Shown here: positions 1 to 8,360 of the stretch, piece by piece
Layout: every line of letters starts with the position of its first letter
Numbering within the stretch: the first letter of the stretch is position 1
IMG/VR virus record: IMGVR_UViG_3300036985_001562
Coordinates: 1 to 29,637 of that record
DNA length: 29,637 nucleotides
Strand: one strand, 5' to 3'
From: a virus
Program-made: the position numbers and the translations under genes
The notes under the pieces: generated by a model
What the model saw: only the letters and a program-made list of their open reading frames with translations
The model's database searches: none
What the model was told of the DNA's origin: nothing

Positions 1-1160
1 ATTATTTGACCGTGTTTTTTATGGTGTACAAATCCCTCAACTGCTTTAGGAGCGTGTTCGTATCCGTTTCTATGATGCCAACTATCTGTACCGCTTGGAG
101 TTCGTAACGCTTCTACACAAACACTCATATAATCTTTGCTAATTTTGTGGTGAAAGTGATGGATATAAAAATACTTATGTTTGCATTTAACCCAATCTTT
201 ACTTTCGTGAGCCATTAGCATTGGCAAGTCTTGTTGCTTTGCTCCATCACCGTGAGAAGTTCCTATTAAATTTTCACCATATACAAAGTATTTTCGGTGT
301 GAAATGCTACAATCAAACTTTACATTTTCACAATTTCTAAAATGCGTTTCAATTAGTTGTGCCAAAAAGAACCCATTTGTATAATCGTGATTACTTGGAT
401 TGAAAACTACTTCTACATCAGCAACACAAATTAACTTTTCAATAATATCTACATACAACTGTTTCGCTATTAAAAAATTACTGTGCCACATTCCATCAGT
501 ATCTTGTGGCGTTCCACTTGTTGTTGTTCGTTTAGGGTTATCGATGTGTAAAATATCGTTACCAATAACAAAAAGTATTTTATCAATATTCAAACTACTT
601 ACTTTGTCAAGTATTCCATTTACACCACTTAAAACTCTTTGTACCGCTATTTGATTATCGTAACTTTCGCCAACCTCAAACGCACTGCATAATTTACCGA
701 TATGTATGTCTGCTGGGTCTATAACTAACAAATGAGCCTCTTTTTGCTTTTCTCTTTGATAAGTATTGTATTTTGGAGAATACTCTCTTAAATCGGCTAA
801 AAACAATTTATGTAAATCCTCAATTTCCTTTTCAACGTTTATACCTTTTATAGGCTCGGTAATTACCCATTGTTGTTTTGTGGAAACATTTGTAGATACT
901 CTTTTTATTATGTGATTGTTTGGAATATCAATTAAAGCATCAGGGACTAGCTTTTCAATTTTAGATATTACTTCGCCATCTTTGTTTAGCGTTCTTTTAA
1001 TCTCTTTAAAATTAGAATTGTGGAAATCTCTAATTTTGTCTAGTTGTTTTACATCGCTTTCGGTTAAACGATATTTCGGAAATCCTTGTACATAATTTTC
1101 TTTAGCTATAACTTCAAATCCTAACGCTATTGCTTCGTGTGGTTTAAGTCTAATTCGCAT
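1..1160 (-). CDS. Calcineurin-like metallophosphoesterase, 3' end cut by window edge
   Basis: The frame is open from ATG at 1160 to the left edge (386 codons, no stop). Motifs of the two-metal calcineurin-like phosphoesterase fold appear in the right order: DIH at 151-153, GND at 200-202, S-N-H-D at 256-259, SHGD near 302-305 and a His cluster H-H-F-H-H at 334-338. The first about 140 residues are charged and look like a separate N-terminal domain. In this family such an enzyme hydrolyses phosphodiester or phosphomonoester bonds, often in nucleic acids; the substrate here is unknown. The gene lies downstream of the lysis genes, but an intrinsic terminator and its own TAnnTTTG box precede it, so it is probably transcribed apart from the late operon. 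The start is the first ATG after that box, with an AT-rich leader. Family assignment is fairly sure; role is not. Confidence 0.8.
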   Translation of the reverse strand, partial: MRIRLKPHEAIALGFEVIAKENYVQGFPKYRLTESDVKQLDKIRDFHNSNFKEIKRTLNKDGEVISKIEKLVPDALIDIPNNHIIKRVSTNVSTKQQWVITEPIKGINVEKEIEDLHKLFLADLREYSPKYNTYQREKQKEAHLLVIDPADIHIGKLCSAFEVGESYDNQIAVQRVLSGVNGILDKVSSLNIDKILFVIGNDILHIDNPKRTTTSGTPQDTDGMWHSNFLIAKQLYVDIIEKLICVADVEVVFNPSNHDYTNGFFLAQLIETHFRNCENVKFDCSISHRKYFVYGENLIGTSHGDGAKQQDLPMLMAHESKDWVKCKHKYFYIHHFHHKISKDYMSVCVEALRTPSGTDSWHHRNGYEHAPKAVEGFVHHKKHGQI

Positions 1161-1180
1161 AAATATTTTGTTTAGTTTTT

Positions 1181-1188
1181 CAAATGTA
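1181..1188 (-). promoter_or_regulatory. Putative promoter -7 box for the metallophosphoesterase
   Basis: On the minus strand this reads TACATTTG, an exact match to the Bacteroidota -7 consensus TAnnTTTG, about 20 nt before the ATG at 1160. A TTTG at the -33 position is not evident. The same octamer precedes the leftward operon at 20943-20950. Confidence 0.5.
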
Positions 1189-1216
1189 TAAAAAAAGTAG
1201 TGATAAACACTACTTT
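1185..1216 (-). terminator. Intrinsic terminator after the lysis cassette
   Basis: Minus-strand transcript: perfect 9-bp stem AAAGTAGTG/CACTACTTT (1194-1202 with 1208-1216), 5-nt loop, then an uninterrupted T run. It lies 37 bp past the endolysin stop and separates the late operon from the metallophosphoesterase. The stem resembles a palindrome at 24380-24404. Confidence 0.8.
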
Positions 1217-1252
1217 AATTTACTATTTATTATTATTATGAATAGAATGTAT

Positions 1253-1729
1253 TTAAACTAATAATAGTTTTTTATATTCAGCAAGTAATCTTTTTCTATC
1301 TTCAATACCATTAAACCCTCCATTTATACGTTTTGTTATTGTAGAAATATTATCTTCATCAGCATAAATATTCAATCCTTTTTTTTTCCAATACCAACAA
1401 GCAGAAGTTATGGCGTTTGCTTCTTGTTCTAATAATTCGGGTTTATTTACAAAATCAATTTTTAAATCTTTACTTAATTCCGTATAGTTTGCACGACCTG
1501 TAATTTGTATAAATCCACGACCTTTATATTTTAATCCATCGCCTTCAATAACATTTCCTAAATCTTTTCGACCTTCGTATTTTTTAAAATAAGTATTGTT
1601 TCCTAATTCTTTTAAATGTTTAAAACCCGCACTTTCGTGTGATAATTGAGCCATAAAGTGAGCAGTTCTTAACGGTGTATTAATTCCGTTTGTTCTTAAC
1701 AAAGTGCTATATTTTTGGTCAATTCTCAT
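1253..1729 (-). CDS. Endolysin, GH19 chitinase/lysozyme-like
   Basis: 158 aa. It carries the compact GH19 core used by many phage endolysins: the helix F-M-A-Q-L-S-H-E-S with the presumed general-acid Glu32, a second Glu at 41 as candidate base, and the substrate-cleft signature Y-K-G-R-G-F-I-Q-I-T-G-R (about 68-79). GH19 endolysins cut the beta-1,4 glycan backbone of peptidoglycan. There is no signal peptide, so release would depend on the membrane proteins encoded just upstream. The start overlaps the preceding spanin-like gene by 4 bp (ATGA), which fixes the start and suggests translational coupling. It is the last gene before the terminator at 1185-1216. It could act on a chitin-like polymer instead, but the context makes peptidoglycan far more likely. 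Confidence 0.85.
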   Translation of the reverse strand: MRIDQKYSTLLRTNGINTPLRTAHFMAQLSHESAGFKHLKELGNNTYFKKYEGRKDLGNVIEGDGLKYKGRGFIQITGRANYTELSKDLKIDFVNKPELLEQEANAITSACWYWKKKGLNIYADEDNISTITKRINGGFNGIEDRKRLLAEYKKLLLV

Positions 1730-2193
1730 TTCGCTGCTTTTTTATGTTTATCAAAATCATCTTTTAACTTTTCGTAAAGAGCCTCCAAACTATTATATTT
1801 CGCTAATAATTCTCGGTGTAACTTTTCCCAATTTTGAGATTGCTCAACTTCTTTTGCATACGCTAATTGAATAGAATTAAATTGGTCTTGCATACTTGAT
1901 GCTTGTTTTTTCAACTCGTCAATTTGCGTTCTTAAATATTCTCTTTCGCTTTTAAATTCAGTAATTATAGCATCTTTATCAAGTTTTAAAGACTCTTTAT
2001 CTTTGTTCGCTTGGTCTAATAAACTTTCGTACAACTCACGAACTTTAACAGCGTAATCAACTTCTGCTGTTTCAATCTCAACATTACCTTTTTGTAGTTG
2101 TTGATTTTTTTCTTGTCTACCTCCTAAAAAATACATTATTGGTGCTGAAAGAAAACCCATTAATGTCAACCAGTTGTCTGCTAAAAAATTCAT
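1726..2193 (-). CDS. Inner-membrane anchored coiled-coil protein, spanin-like
   Basis: 155 aa. One hydrophobic segment near residues 8-24 (W-L-T-L-M-G-F-L-S-A-P-I-M-Y-F-L) is followed by about 125 residues rich in Glu, Lys, Gln and Leu with heptad-like spacing, consistent with a long coiled coil in the periplasm. This is the layout of an inner-membrane spanin subunit, which links the membranes and causes outer-membrane disruption in Gram-negative lysis. It sits between a polytopic membrane protein and the endolysin, overlapping each by 4 bp. No separate outer-membrane spanin lipoprotein was seen next to it. The function is inferred from layout and position rather than from a conserved motif. 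Confidence 0.55.
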   Translation of the reverse strand: MNFLADNWLTLMGFLSAPIMYFLGGRQEKNQQLQKGNVEIETAEVDYAVKVRELYESLLDQANKDKESLKLDKDAIITEFKSEREYLRTQIDELKKQASSMQDQFNSIQLAYAKEVEQSQNWEKLHRELLAKYNSLEALYEKLKDDFDKHKKAAK

Positions 2194-2549
2194 TTATTCT
2201 TATTTTTATTCATTAAATACACATATCCAATAACCGCTAAAATTGATACGATAAAACCGTAAGTGGTAATAAGTGTTAAGTCTTTATAGAAAGTCGCTAA
2301 AACACCGCCTATTGCACCACCAACAGCAGTGTAAACAACATCGTTTATATGACCTTGAATTTTAAACAAGTTATTTTGAAATAACTCCCAAGCACCACCG
2401 ATAAATACTAAAGATAATGCACCGCCCATAAACCCTAAAAACCAAGCGTAATCGTTTATGGTGTAAACATCGGTTAGGTTTAAAATGCAGTAGCCTAAAA
2501 TAACTCCTATAAATACGTGAGCAATATTGCCTATTTGATTAAAGTTCAT
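2190..2549 (-). CDS. Polytopic membrane protein, candidate holin
   Basis: 119 aa with about four hydrophobic stretches (roughly 8-25, 35-52, 70-86 and 92-112) and a basic tail ending N-K-N-K-N-K. The middle segment, with W-E-L-F-Q-N-N-L and a Gly-rich A-V-G-G-A-I-G-G, recalls VanZ/DUF2279-like membrane proteins. It lies directly upstream of the spanin-like and endolysin genes with 4-bp overlap, so a holin role (timed permeabilisation of the inner membrane) is the simplest reading. No holin family signature was recognised, so this is a positional inference. Confidence 0.45.
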   Translation of the reverse strand: MNFNQIGNIAHVFIGVILGYCILNLTDVYTINDYAWFLGFMGGALSLVFIGGAWELFQNNLFKIQGHINDVVYTAVGGAIGGVLATFYKDLTLITTYGFIVSILAVIGYVYLMNKNKNK

Positions 2550-2724
2550 TTTCTAAATTGTATTGATTAATTTCTTCTTGTGTAAAAAATTCTCTATTGT
2601 AAACAGTTCCATTTGCTATTAAATAGGCTTTGTAAAGTTCAAATGTAGGTTCGCCATCTGACATAATTACAACCTCGTTTAAATCATTAAACGTTACTAA
2701 TTCCGATGTTATATAATATTTCAT
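2539..2724 (-). CDS. Small phage protein between fibre and lysis genes
   Basis: 61 aa, acidic, with no hydrophobic segment. The second half (E-P-T-F-E-L-Y-K-A-Y-L-I then F-F-T-Q-E-E-I) is of the kind seen in short proteins encoded just after tail fibre genes, some of which help fibre assembly. It starts 2 bp after the fibre stop and overlaps the next gene by 11 bp, so it is clearly part of the operon. Family not recognised. Confidence 0.5.
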   Translation of the reverse strand: MKYYITSELVTFNDLNEVVIMSDGEPTFELYKAYLIANGTVYNREFFTQEEINQYNLENEL

Positions 2725-2725
2725 T

Positions 2726-4963
2726 TTATGTAAATTTTGTTAATTGCATACCACCAAAATCCAAAGCGCATATTGCAGCGTTAAGATTGTTACTACATCC
2801 AGCAGACATTCCAAGCAAAGTTGAAGCAGATACTAAATTAGTAGTTACTGTTCCTGTAACAGTATCGCCTGTATTTAATCTTGTTAATGTGTATTTAATA
2901 TTTCCGCTTACTGTTTCAATAACACCATAATACATATCAGTAGAAACTACATTTGCTGGAAATGAAGCACCTAAATCTATTGCAGTAGCAGTACCCGTAT
3001 TATCATTGTGAATAAATTGCCAATTATTATTACCATCTATTCTTGCAAAAGCCATACAGTTTATAAATGTAGTTGGGTCTACATTTGTTACAATAAAATT
3101 TGCTACAAAAACACCTATTGAATATCTAACATTTGTATTTGTGGCACCCGTTGATGCTCCAAATTTAAAGGATGCCTTAAATCCACTATTTATACTAAAA
3201 TAGCCTACAACTTGTCTAAATCCAAAAACATTAGCTGGTACAATAGTAGTTTCTAAAGCCACTCTTGTTGTTCTTGTAAATAAATTAGTGTCTGTAATTG
3301 TTCTTATGCTGGGAGTTCCACTAAGAGTTAAAGCAGTTCCTACTACATTATTGACAGTAGTAAGTCCATTACTAGGCATATTAATAGTAATGTCTTGAAA
3401 TAGTATATCGTCAGTAGTTGCTATCGTTTTATTTTTCCATAATGAACTAGCACTATCATAAGACAAAACTTGTTTATCAGCAACACTTGTAATTAAAACA
3501 TCGTGTATTTCTTTTAATTCAAAACCGTTTTGAACTCTCACAAATATTTCCCCAACCGTTGCGTGAACTCGACTAACTACACCTATATAAACCAAATGTG
3601 CTGGTGCTACGGGTTTACTCGCTAATCCATATATTAAGTTCCCACTTGTGCCTAACCAAACAGGGTCGCCAACCGTAGCAGTTGAAGTATCTAACCCATC
3701 TAATAAACCGCTAGTAACTACTTCTACAATATCATTTGTTACACCCGTAGTTGCAAGTAAACCAAGCGTTTTGCTTGACGTTGCTTCTGAAGTATTTGAT
3801 GCTTTAGAAACGATTATATTCGTTCCTGTTGCGCTTGAAATGTAAACAGCTTGACCTTTGGAAATTCCTAAAGCTAATTTAACTGTAACTTTATCAACTG
3901 CATCGGTATTGATATTTGCTAAATCAGTTGCTAACGTTGATAATTGTGTAAAGTCTGCGGGTTGTAACAATCCAGCATCAGTTGCATCGGCTAAAGGTAA
4001 TGTCGCATCCGTTCCTGTTGAACTTGTTACAATTCCGTTTGTTGGACTTGGAGTATATGCTAAATCTGTTGCACCGCCACCGCTTTGATATGAATATTTT
4101 TGTATGCTTAAAAGATTAGGTTCTAGTTTTGTAATTTCTAAAGTTTCCCCATAAGCTACTGTAAATATTGGTAAATCTGGAATTGTAGCTATTCCCGAAG
4201 CAGTCGCATCAAAAAATGCTTCAAATGTAGATGGAATTATATTTTTAGCTATTAAAACATCGCCTACTTCAAGTTCAGAATCAATAATTACTAATTCTTG
4301 TGCTAAAGTATCATTTCCTATTTCTACAATAATGGCTTTATTTGATACATTAAAAGTAAAACTTGAAGTTCCTGTTTGGTCATTAACATAACGACCTCCA
4401 ACATCTAATACATCTGCTAGTCTTTGCGCTGCTCTGCTTGTTCTATAATTAATAATGCAAGTATCAACATCTGTTGTTAAAATATAAGCAGTTGCCTTAT
4501 TATCTACAATCAATGTACTATATGATGAACTACCTCCTGTTGGTAGTATAACTACAATACCATCAACAAAGTTTGATATTTGTATTTCATCACCTAATGA
4601 AAATAAAGATATATCATAATTTATATACATATTTTCATCACCCAATAATACTATTGATTTGTTTTTATCAGATTCTAATACAGTATAATCACCAGCGGAT
4701 GCATATACTATTTTAATTTCACGACCACCAACATTTAATACTTCTGCTAGTGTTGGAGTTGCACCGCCACCACCGACTAAATCAGATAAAGCAACGTCAA
4801 GTGTTGTTTCTGTGGATGTAACAGGATTGTTAACGGTTATGTTTGCACCGCCATCGTCATAAACTTCTAAAAAGTTATCGTTAATCTTGTCAAAGGCAAC
4901 CCTTAACGCATCACCTGTACCATCGTTTGGTGCTGAACCAATATTAATTGTCTGTCTTGCCAT
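2726..4963 (-). CDS. Tail fibre / receptor-contact protein
   Basis: 745 aa. The N-terminus has the common fibre-base motif around N-D-G-T-G-D-A-L-R-V-A-F-D-K-I-N-D-N-F (residues 13-31), which in other phages attaches fibres or fibre-like proteins to the tail. The rest is rich in Thr, Ser, Gly, Ala and Val in short beta-like stretches, as in elongated trimeric fibres. The phrase L-A-(D/E)-V-L-(D/N)-V-G-G-R occurs twice, about residues 77-86 and 182-191. The region about 360-500 looks like a compact beta-rich module, and the last 180 residues may be the receptor-binding head. It lies between the connector gene and the lysis genes. Which receptor it binds cannot be read from sequence. Confidence 0.75.
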   Translation of the reverse strand: MARQTINIGSAPNDGTGDALRVAFDKINDNFLEVYDDGGANITVNNPVTSTETTLDVALSDLVGGGGATPTLAEVLNVGGREIKIVYASAGDYTVLESDKNKSIVLLGDENMYINYDISLFSLGDEIQISNFVDGIVVILPTGGSSSYSTLIVDNKATAYILTTDVDTCIINYRTSRAAQRLADVLDVGGRYVNDQTGTSSFTFNVSNKAIIVEIGNDTLAQELVIIDSELEVGDVLIAKNIIPSTFEAFFDATASGIATIPDLPIFTVAYGETLEITKLEPNLLSIQKYSYQSGGGATDLAYTPSPTNGIVTSSTGTDATLPLADATDAGLLQPADFTQLSTLATDLANINTDAVDKVTVKLALGISKGQAVYISSATGTNIIVSKASNTSEATSSKTLGLLATTGVTNDIVEVVTSGLLDGLDTSTATVGDPVWLGTSGNLIYGLASKPVAPAHLVYIGVVSRVHATVGEIFVRVQNGFELKEIHDVLITSVADKQVLSYDSASSLWKNKTIATTDDILFQDITINMPSNGLTTVNNVVGTALTLSGTPSIRTITDTNLFTRTTRVALETTIVPANVFGFRQVVGYFSINSGFKASFKFGASTGATNTNVRYSIGVFVANFIVTNVDPTTFINCMAFARIDGNNNWQFIHNDNTGTATAIDLGASFPANVVSTDMYYGVIETVSGNIKYTLTRLNTGDTVTGTVTTNLVSASTLLGMSAGCSNNLNAAICALDFGGMQLTKFT

Positions 4964-5045
4964 CTTTGTCTAATTTTGCTAAAAATATTTGCAACTTTTT
5001 TTCATTTTCTAATCTCGGTTTTGTCGGTTTACTAATCTTGCCCAT
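4944..5045 (-). CDS. Possible 33-aa basic protein bridging connector and fibre genes
   Basis: A short frame starting at ATG 5045 inside the end of the connector gene and ending 20 bp inside the fibre gene. It fills the 68-bp gap between two genes of an otherwise tightly packed operon. The product is Lys-rich (about a quarter of residues) with a short amphipathic stretch and no membrane segment. Overlapping start and stop positions resemble the other coupled small genes here, but nothing else proves that it is translated. Confidence 0.35.
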   Translation of the reverse strand: MGKISKPTKPRLENEKKLQIFLAKLDKDGKTDN

Positions 5046-5565
5046 AAGTATCTATTTGTTCGTTACCACAACTTGAATTACCACCAAAGTACCAACTACC
5101 ATAATTAACAGGTTGTCTATTTACTATCTCGTTAAACGCATAATATTCGGGTATTCTATTTCTAATCAACCACTTTTTCATACGACCTCCATAAACTTCG
5201 CATTTACTACGTTGGTTTGTGTACAAATAGTCTATTTCACTTTTAGAAATACCCTCGCTATTTTCAGAAGTATGTTTAGTAATACCACCGTTATTAATTT
5301 GGTATGCTCCAATAAGAAAATAGTTCTTTGCGCTTGCGTGAATTAGAAATGGTTTGATATAATCCTCGTATAATGTTAAGTATAAACCTGCTAAAGTTTC
5401 ATTTTCATAGTCGGTTGCTATTTTAGTATACAAAGCCTCACCAAGTAAAGGCTCTAAATCGGTAATTTGAGCATCTAAAACGCAAGGCAAAAACTTGTCT
5501 ATGTCTACATTACCGCCTATTGGTGTGTATTTTACTATGTCGGATTGTCTTATAATTGCTTTCAT
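5032..5565 (-). CDS. Head-tail connector/adaptor-like protein
   Basis: 177 aa, mostly helical in character, with the segment F-L-P-C-V-L-D-A-Q-I-T-D-L-E-P-L-L-G (about 25-42) typical of the DUF6712-like head-completion proteins found in Bacteroidota phages. Proteins of this kind form a ring beneath the portal and prepare the vertex for tail joining. Its place directly after the portal gene, with a 4-bp gap, fits. The C-terminus is Gly, Asn and Tyr rich. The family name is from recall of the pattern; a role other than head completion cannot be excluded. Confidence 0.55.
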   Translation of the reverse strand: MKAIIRQSDIVKYTPIGGNVDIDKFLPCVLDAQITDLEPLLGEALYTKIATDYENETLAGLYLTLYEDYIKPFLIHASAKNYFLIGAYQINNGGITKHTSENSEGISKSEIDYLYTNQRSKCEVYGGRMKKWLIRNRIPEYYAFNEIVNRQPVNYGSWYFGGNSSCGNEQIDTYGQD

Positions 5566-5569
5566 ATCT

Positions 5570-7384
5570 TTATATATCGTGTGGTGCTATTCCTGCTATG
5601 CCTGATGCTCTGTCTTTTTTAGCATCTTCAATCGCTATTGGTGATTTTGTATCGGGTTTTACATCTTTAATTCTATAAGTTAATTTTTCCCAATAATGTT
5701 TACAAGTTCCTGCTGTAAAAGTCGAACTTAACAAGCCACCGCCCTTAAATTTCCAAATAGAATACGGCTTATTTGGGGTTGGATGCATACCGAAACCGGG
5801 ATTAACTTGTACTTCTCCCATCGCTTCAATATCTTCTCGTCTGTAAATTTTTTTAGCGTTAATCATATTTTTACAAAACTCTCTTTCGGGGTTTTGATTT
5901 CCTGCGTATCTGTAACGGAAAAGATAAAAATCAGTATCATAAATACTTTTACGATTTGCGTTTGCCGTTCCCGTAGTTGCAAAATTATAAGTTAACTTTT
6001 CTTCTTCTTCATAGTCAACAGGTTTACATTCTACTAATTCGTAATCAGTTAAATCCTCATCTTCGCCTAATTCTATTAATTCAATACCTATCTTTTTTTT
6101 TTCGTTTGATAGTTGTTGCACTTGTGCTTTTGCGCTTGTAAACATAGCAATAGCAACTTCTTTTGGTAATTGTAAGAATTGAACAAGAAAAACAATCGCT
6201 TGTTCTTGGGTTAAAATACCTTCTTTTACTTTTGCAACTATATCAATAGCACTTGATATTTGAGAACCATTATAACTGTTTGCGTTTGCATCTAATTCAG
6301 TACCTACATTTGAACCTCGCAACGGAATAAACTCTAATTGTAAACTATTATTGTTTTGTCTTAAAACAAACATTAAACCGTTTAAAATAACTTGTTGTTT
6401 TGGTACAATTACATTTAACATTGTTTCATCAAAGGCAGTAGTAATTTCATCAGCGTTTGAACTGAAACCGCTTGCATTATCTAAACCAAACATTTTAGGA
6501 GAAATCACTTTATGTGAAACCATTAATTGTCGCCTAGCCTCTTCGCTTAAAAATTGATATTGTTGATGCGCATCTGAAATCTCGATGGCTTCAACAGTAG
6601 TAGCGTTTTCTTTGTTTGAGTTAAAAGATAATATCCTTTTACCACTATTTGTCGCTCCCGATAATTTACGGTCTATATTGCGCTCTATTTGGTTTTTAAC
6701 TTCTAAATCCGCTTCACCATCATTAAAATTAATTATATGTCCTGCGCTTAATCCGTTCTTAATATGATTAACACAATAGATTGCCACTTGTTCTTCTAGT
6801 TCAGCGTAATTTAAACCGCTAAAGTAACTTGGTCTTGTAAAGTAAAAATCTGAAATACTATATTTTCTAATTATAAAAACACTTCTTTTCTCTTTAGTAT
6901 CTAAAACAAAAGCAGGTATTTCTTCGGGTGGATATTTACGAATATCGCTCCAATCATAGCTGTACCAATAAGAAGAAATTTCCCCATTTTCATCGACAAT
7001 ACTTGGCATTACTTTTTCCTTTGGTAAGTGGTTTATTTGTGCAATAGTATTTCCCGATTTGCCTAATATTATTTCAATACTTGCCTCTTCAAAAATTGCA
7101 AAATCTTGACATATTTTTTTAAGTTCTTCATCGCTTATAATAGAAATTATTTTTGCCCATTCTCCTGCTTGTGAAACGTTGTATTTTGCAGTCAATCCTT
7201 TGCCAAAAATATAATTTGCATAACTATCAATTATTGCTGAATTTGTAGGACTGTATTTGTATCTGTCTATAACGTATGTATAACCCTCGTTATCTCGCCC
7301 GTTAAGCATCCAATTTTTTTCCTTTGTAGGTTTAAAAATAGGACTTTGATGTGAAGATAAATTAACTATTCTTATATCGCTCAT
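5570..7384 (-). CDS. Portal protein with C-terminal extension
   Basis: 604 aa. The first about 430 residues behave like an SPP1/HK97-type portal: N-terminal wing region with S-P-T-N-S-A-I-I-D-S-Y-A-N-Y-I-F-G-K-G, a basic and aromatic centre, and a late segment with S-H-K-V-I-S-P-K-M-F-G. The portal forms the dodecameric ring for DNA entry and exit and docks the terminase. From about residue 480 there is an extra domain (F-R-Y-R-Y-A-G...F-C-K-N-M near 490-512 and N-P-G-F-G-M-H near 530) resembling the MuF-like minor head region that many Bacteroidota phages carry, here fused to the portal. The stop lies next to the connector gene and the start overlaps the upstream gene by 4 bp. The gene is far from terminase, which is unusual. 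Confidence 0.8.
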   Translation of the reverse strand: MSDIRIVNLSSHQSPIFKPTKEKNWMLNGRDNEGYTYVIDRYKYSPTNSAIIDSYANYIFGKGLTAKYNVSQAGEWAKIISIISDEELKKICQDFAIFEEASIEIILGKSGNTIAQINHLPKEKVMPSIVDENGEISSYWYSYDWSDIRKYPPEEIPAFVLDTKEKRSVFIIRKYSISDFYFTRPSYFSGLNYAELEEQVAIYCVNHIKNGLSAGHIINFNDGEADLEVKNQIERNIDRKLSGATNSGKRILSFNSNKENATTVEAIEISDAHQQYQFLSEEARRQLMVSHKVISPKMFGLDNASGFSSNADEITTAFDETMLNVIVPKQQVILNGLMFVLRQNNNSLQLEFIPLRGSNVGTELDANANSYNGSQISSAIDIVAKVKEGILTQEQAIVFLVQFLQLPKEVAIAMFTSAKAQVQQLSNEKKKIGIELIELGEDEDLTDYELVECKPVDYEEEEKLTYNFATTGTANANRKSIYDTDFYLFRYRYAGNQNPEREFCKNMINAKKIYRREDIEAMGEVQVNPGFGMHPTPNKPYSIWKFKGGGLLSSTFTAGTCKHYWEKLTYRIKDVKPDTKSPIAIEDAKKDRASGIAGIAPHDI

Positions 7385-7683
7385 TGTATTAATCCGTTAC
7401 TTAATTTATAATTCTCTAAATCTGTTGTATCTGTCGCAAATGCCTTGCCTCTAAAGACTACATTATTGTCATCGTCTTTTAATTCTAGATTAAAACTTTC
7501 AGTTTCTAAAACCGTTAATTCAAAAGTCATAGTTAAATAGCCAAATGAAAAAGTAGGTTCGACTTCAAAAGTATTTAGCACTTGCGTTTCTTCGTTTAAC
7601 AAAGTCAAAGTACCAATAGCAACTTCATAACGTGGTATGATAGTTATAGTTTGATTTTCTAAAGATGGTCTTAATATTGTCAT
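7381..7683 (-). CDS. Small structural protein upstream of portal
   Basis: 100 aa if started at ATG 7683. A longer frame begins with GTG at 7731, but that start lies within the terminator hairpin at 7719-7748 and adds 16 residues of poor quality, so the ATG is preferred. The sequence alternates short hydrophobic and polar stretches (T-I-T-I-I-P-R-Y-E-V; F-S-F-G-Y-L-T-M-T-F-E-L), suggesting a beta-sandwich. It sits between tail tube and portal genes and overlaps the portal start by 4 bp. Possibly a head-closure or tail accessory protein; family not recognised. Confidence 0.6.
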   Translation of the reverse strand: MTILRPSLENQTITIIPRYEVAIGTLTLLNEETQVLNTFEVEPTFSFGYLTMTFELTVLETESFNLELKDDDNNVVFRGKAFATDTTDLENYKLSNGLIQ

Positions 7684-7718
7684 ACTATAATAACGATGTA
7701 AATTGATTTTGTATTTAA

Positions 7719-7748
7719 ACAAAAAAGCCACCCGATATGGATGGCTTT
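7719..7748 (-). terminator. Intrinsic terminator after the tail tube gene
   Basis: Minus-strand stem AAAGCCA/TGGCTTT (7742-7748 with 7724-7730), extended inward by two G-C pairs past a mismatch, followed by a T run. It lies just beyond the stop at 7771. Partial termination here would raise tail tube mRNA relative to portal. Confidence 0.65.
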
Positions 7749-7770
7749 AATGCTCCTTTCTTTTATTTAC

Positions 7771-8304
7771 TTAATCATTAACATACACATCCGAAACGAT
7801 TGCTAAAAGCGATGTTTTAGCCGATGGAGATAGGATAGGAGCGGTGTCAGGTTCTAATGATTGGAATGTCATTCTTAAACCGTAGAAACCACCTAAATCT
7901 CCAGCTATTTCTCTTGTTCCTGTTGTTTTGTCAACACCGTTGGTAATACCGAAAGCGTGAACTAAACCGTTGTTATCTTCTAAAAATAAATTCATTCTAT
8001 CACGAGAAAGCAACTTGGCTTGGTTTACAAGCGGTGCGCTTAATCCTGTCAAAACTAATTCAATCGATGCATCGTAAAAAATTGTACCATTATCTCTTGA
8101 AGCAGTTTCAGTTTCTGTTGGTACATTTCCTGTATTTTTAAGTTCAAACTTAAAAACTTCTGCAAGTGTACCGATTGCAGTTAGTTCGGAGGCAGTTATT
8201 GTAAAACCGTAATCTTGCCAAGGAGCAAAATATGCGCTTTTTAAACCACCTGTAAAGTTTTTACATTCGAGCAAACGCCCATTTATGATAAAATCACAAG
8301 CCAT
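7771..8304 (-). CDS. Probable major tail tube protein
   Basis: 177 aa, soluble and predicted beta-rich, with phrases such as E-V-F-K-F-E-L-K-N-T-G-N and Y-D-A-S-I-E-L-V-L-T-G-L. A single small beta-sandwich of this size next to the capsid gene, with a dedicated terminator on each side, fits a high-copy tail tube subunit that polymerises around the tape measure. A capsid decoration protein is the main alternative. The assignment rests on size, composition and context; no diagnostic motif is visible. Confidence 0.6.
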   Translation of the reverse strand: MACDFIINGRLLECKNFTGGLKSAYFAPWQDYGFTITASELTAIGTLAEVFKFELKNTGNVPTETETASRDNGTIFYDASIELVLTGLSAPLVNQAKLLSRDRMNLFLEDNNGLVHAFGITNGVDKTTGTREIAGDLGGFYGLRMTFQSLEPDTAPILSPSAKTSLLAIVSDVYVND

Positions 8305-8318
8305 AATTATATTTGTTT

Positions 8319-8346
8319 TAAAAACCGCTCTCGTTAAAGAGCGGTT
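8319..8346 (-). terminator. Intrinsic terminator after the capsid gene
   Basis: Perfect 9-bp stem AACCGCTCT/AGAGCGGTT on the minus strand (8338-8346 with 8323-8331), a 6-nt loop, then five T. It is the most GC-rich hairpin in the left half and directly follows the major capsid gene. Confidence 0.85.
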
Positions 8347-8360
8347 AAATTATTAATCTA

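Noticed and set aside
7684-7731. GTG start giving a 116-aa version of the protein at 7381-7683
   Set aside because: The start lies in a terminator hairpin and adds residues unlike the rest; the ATG at 7683 is better.
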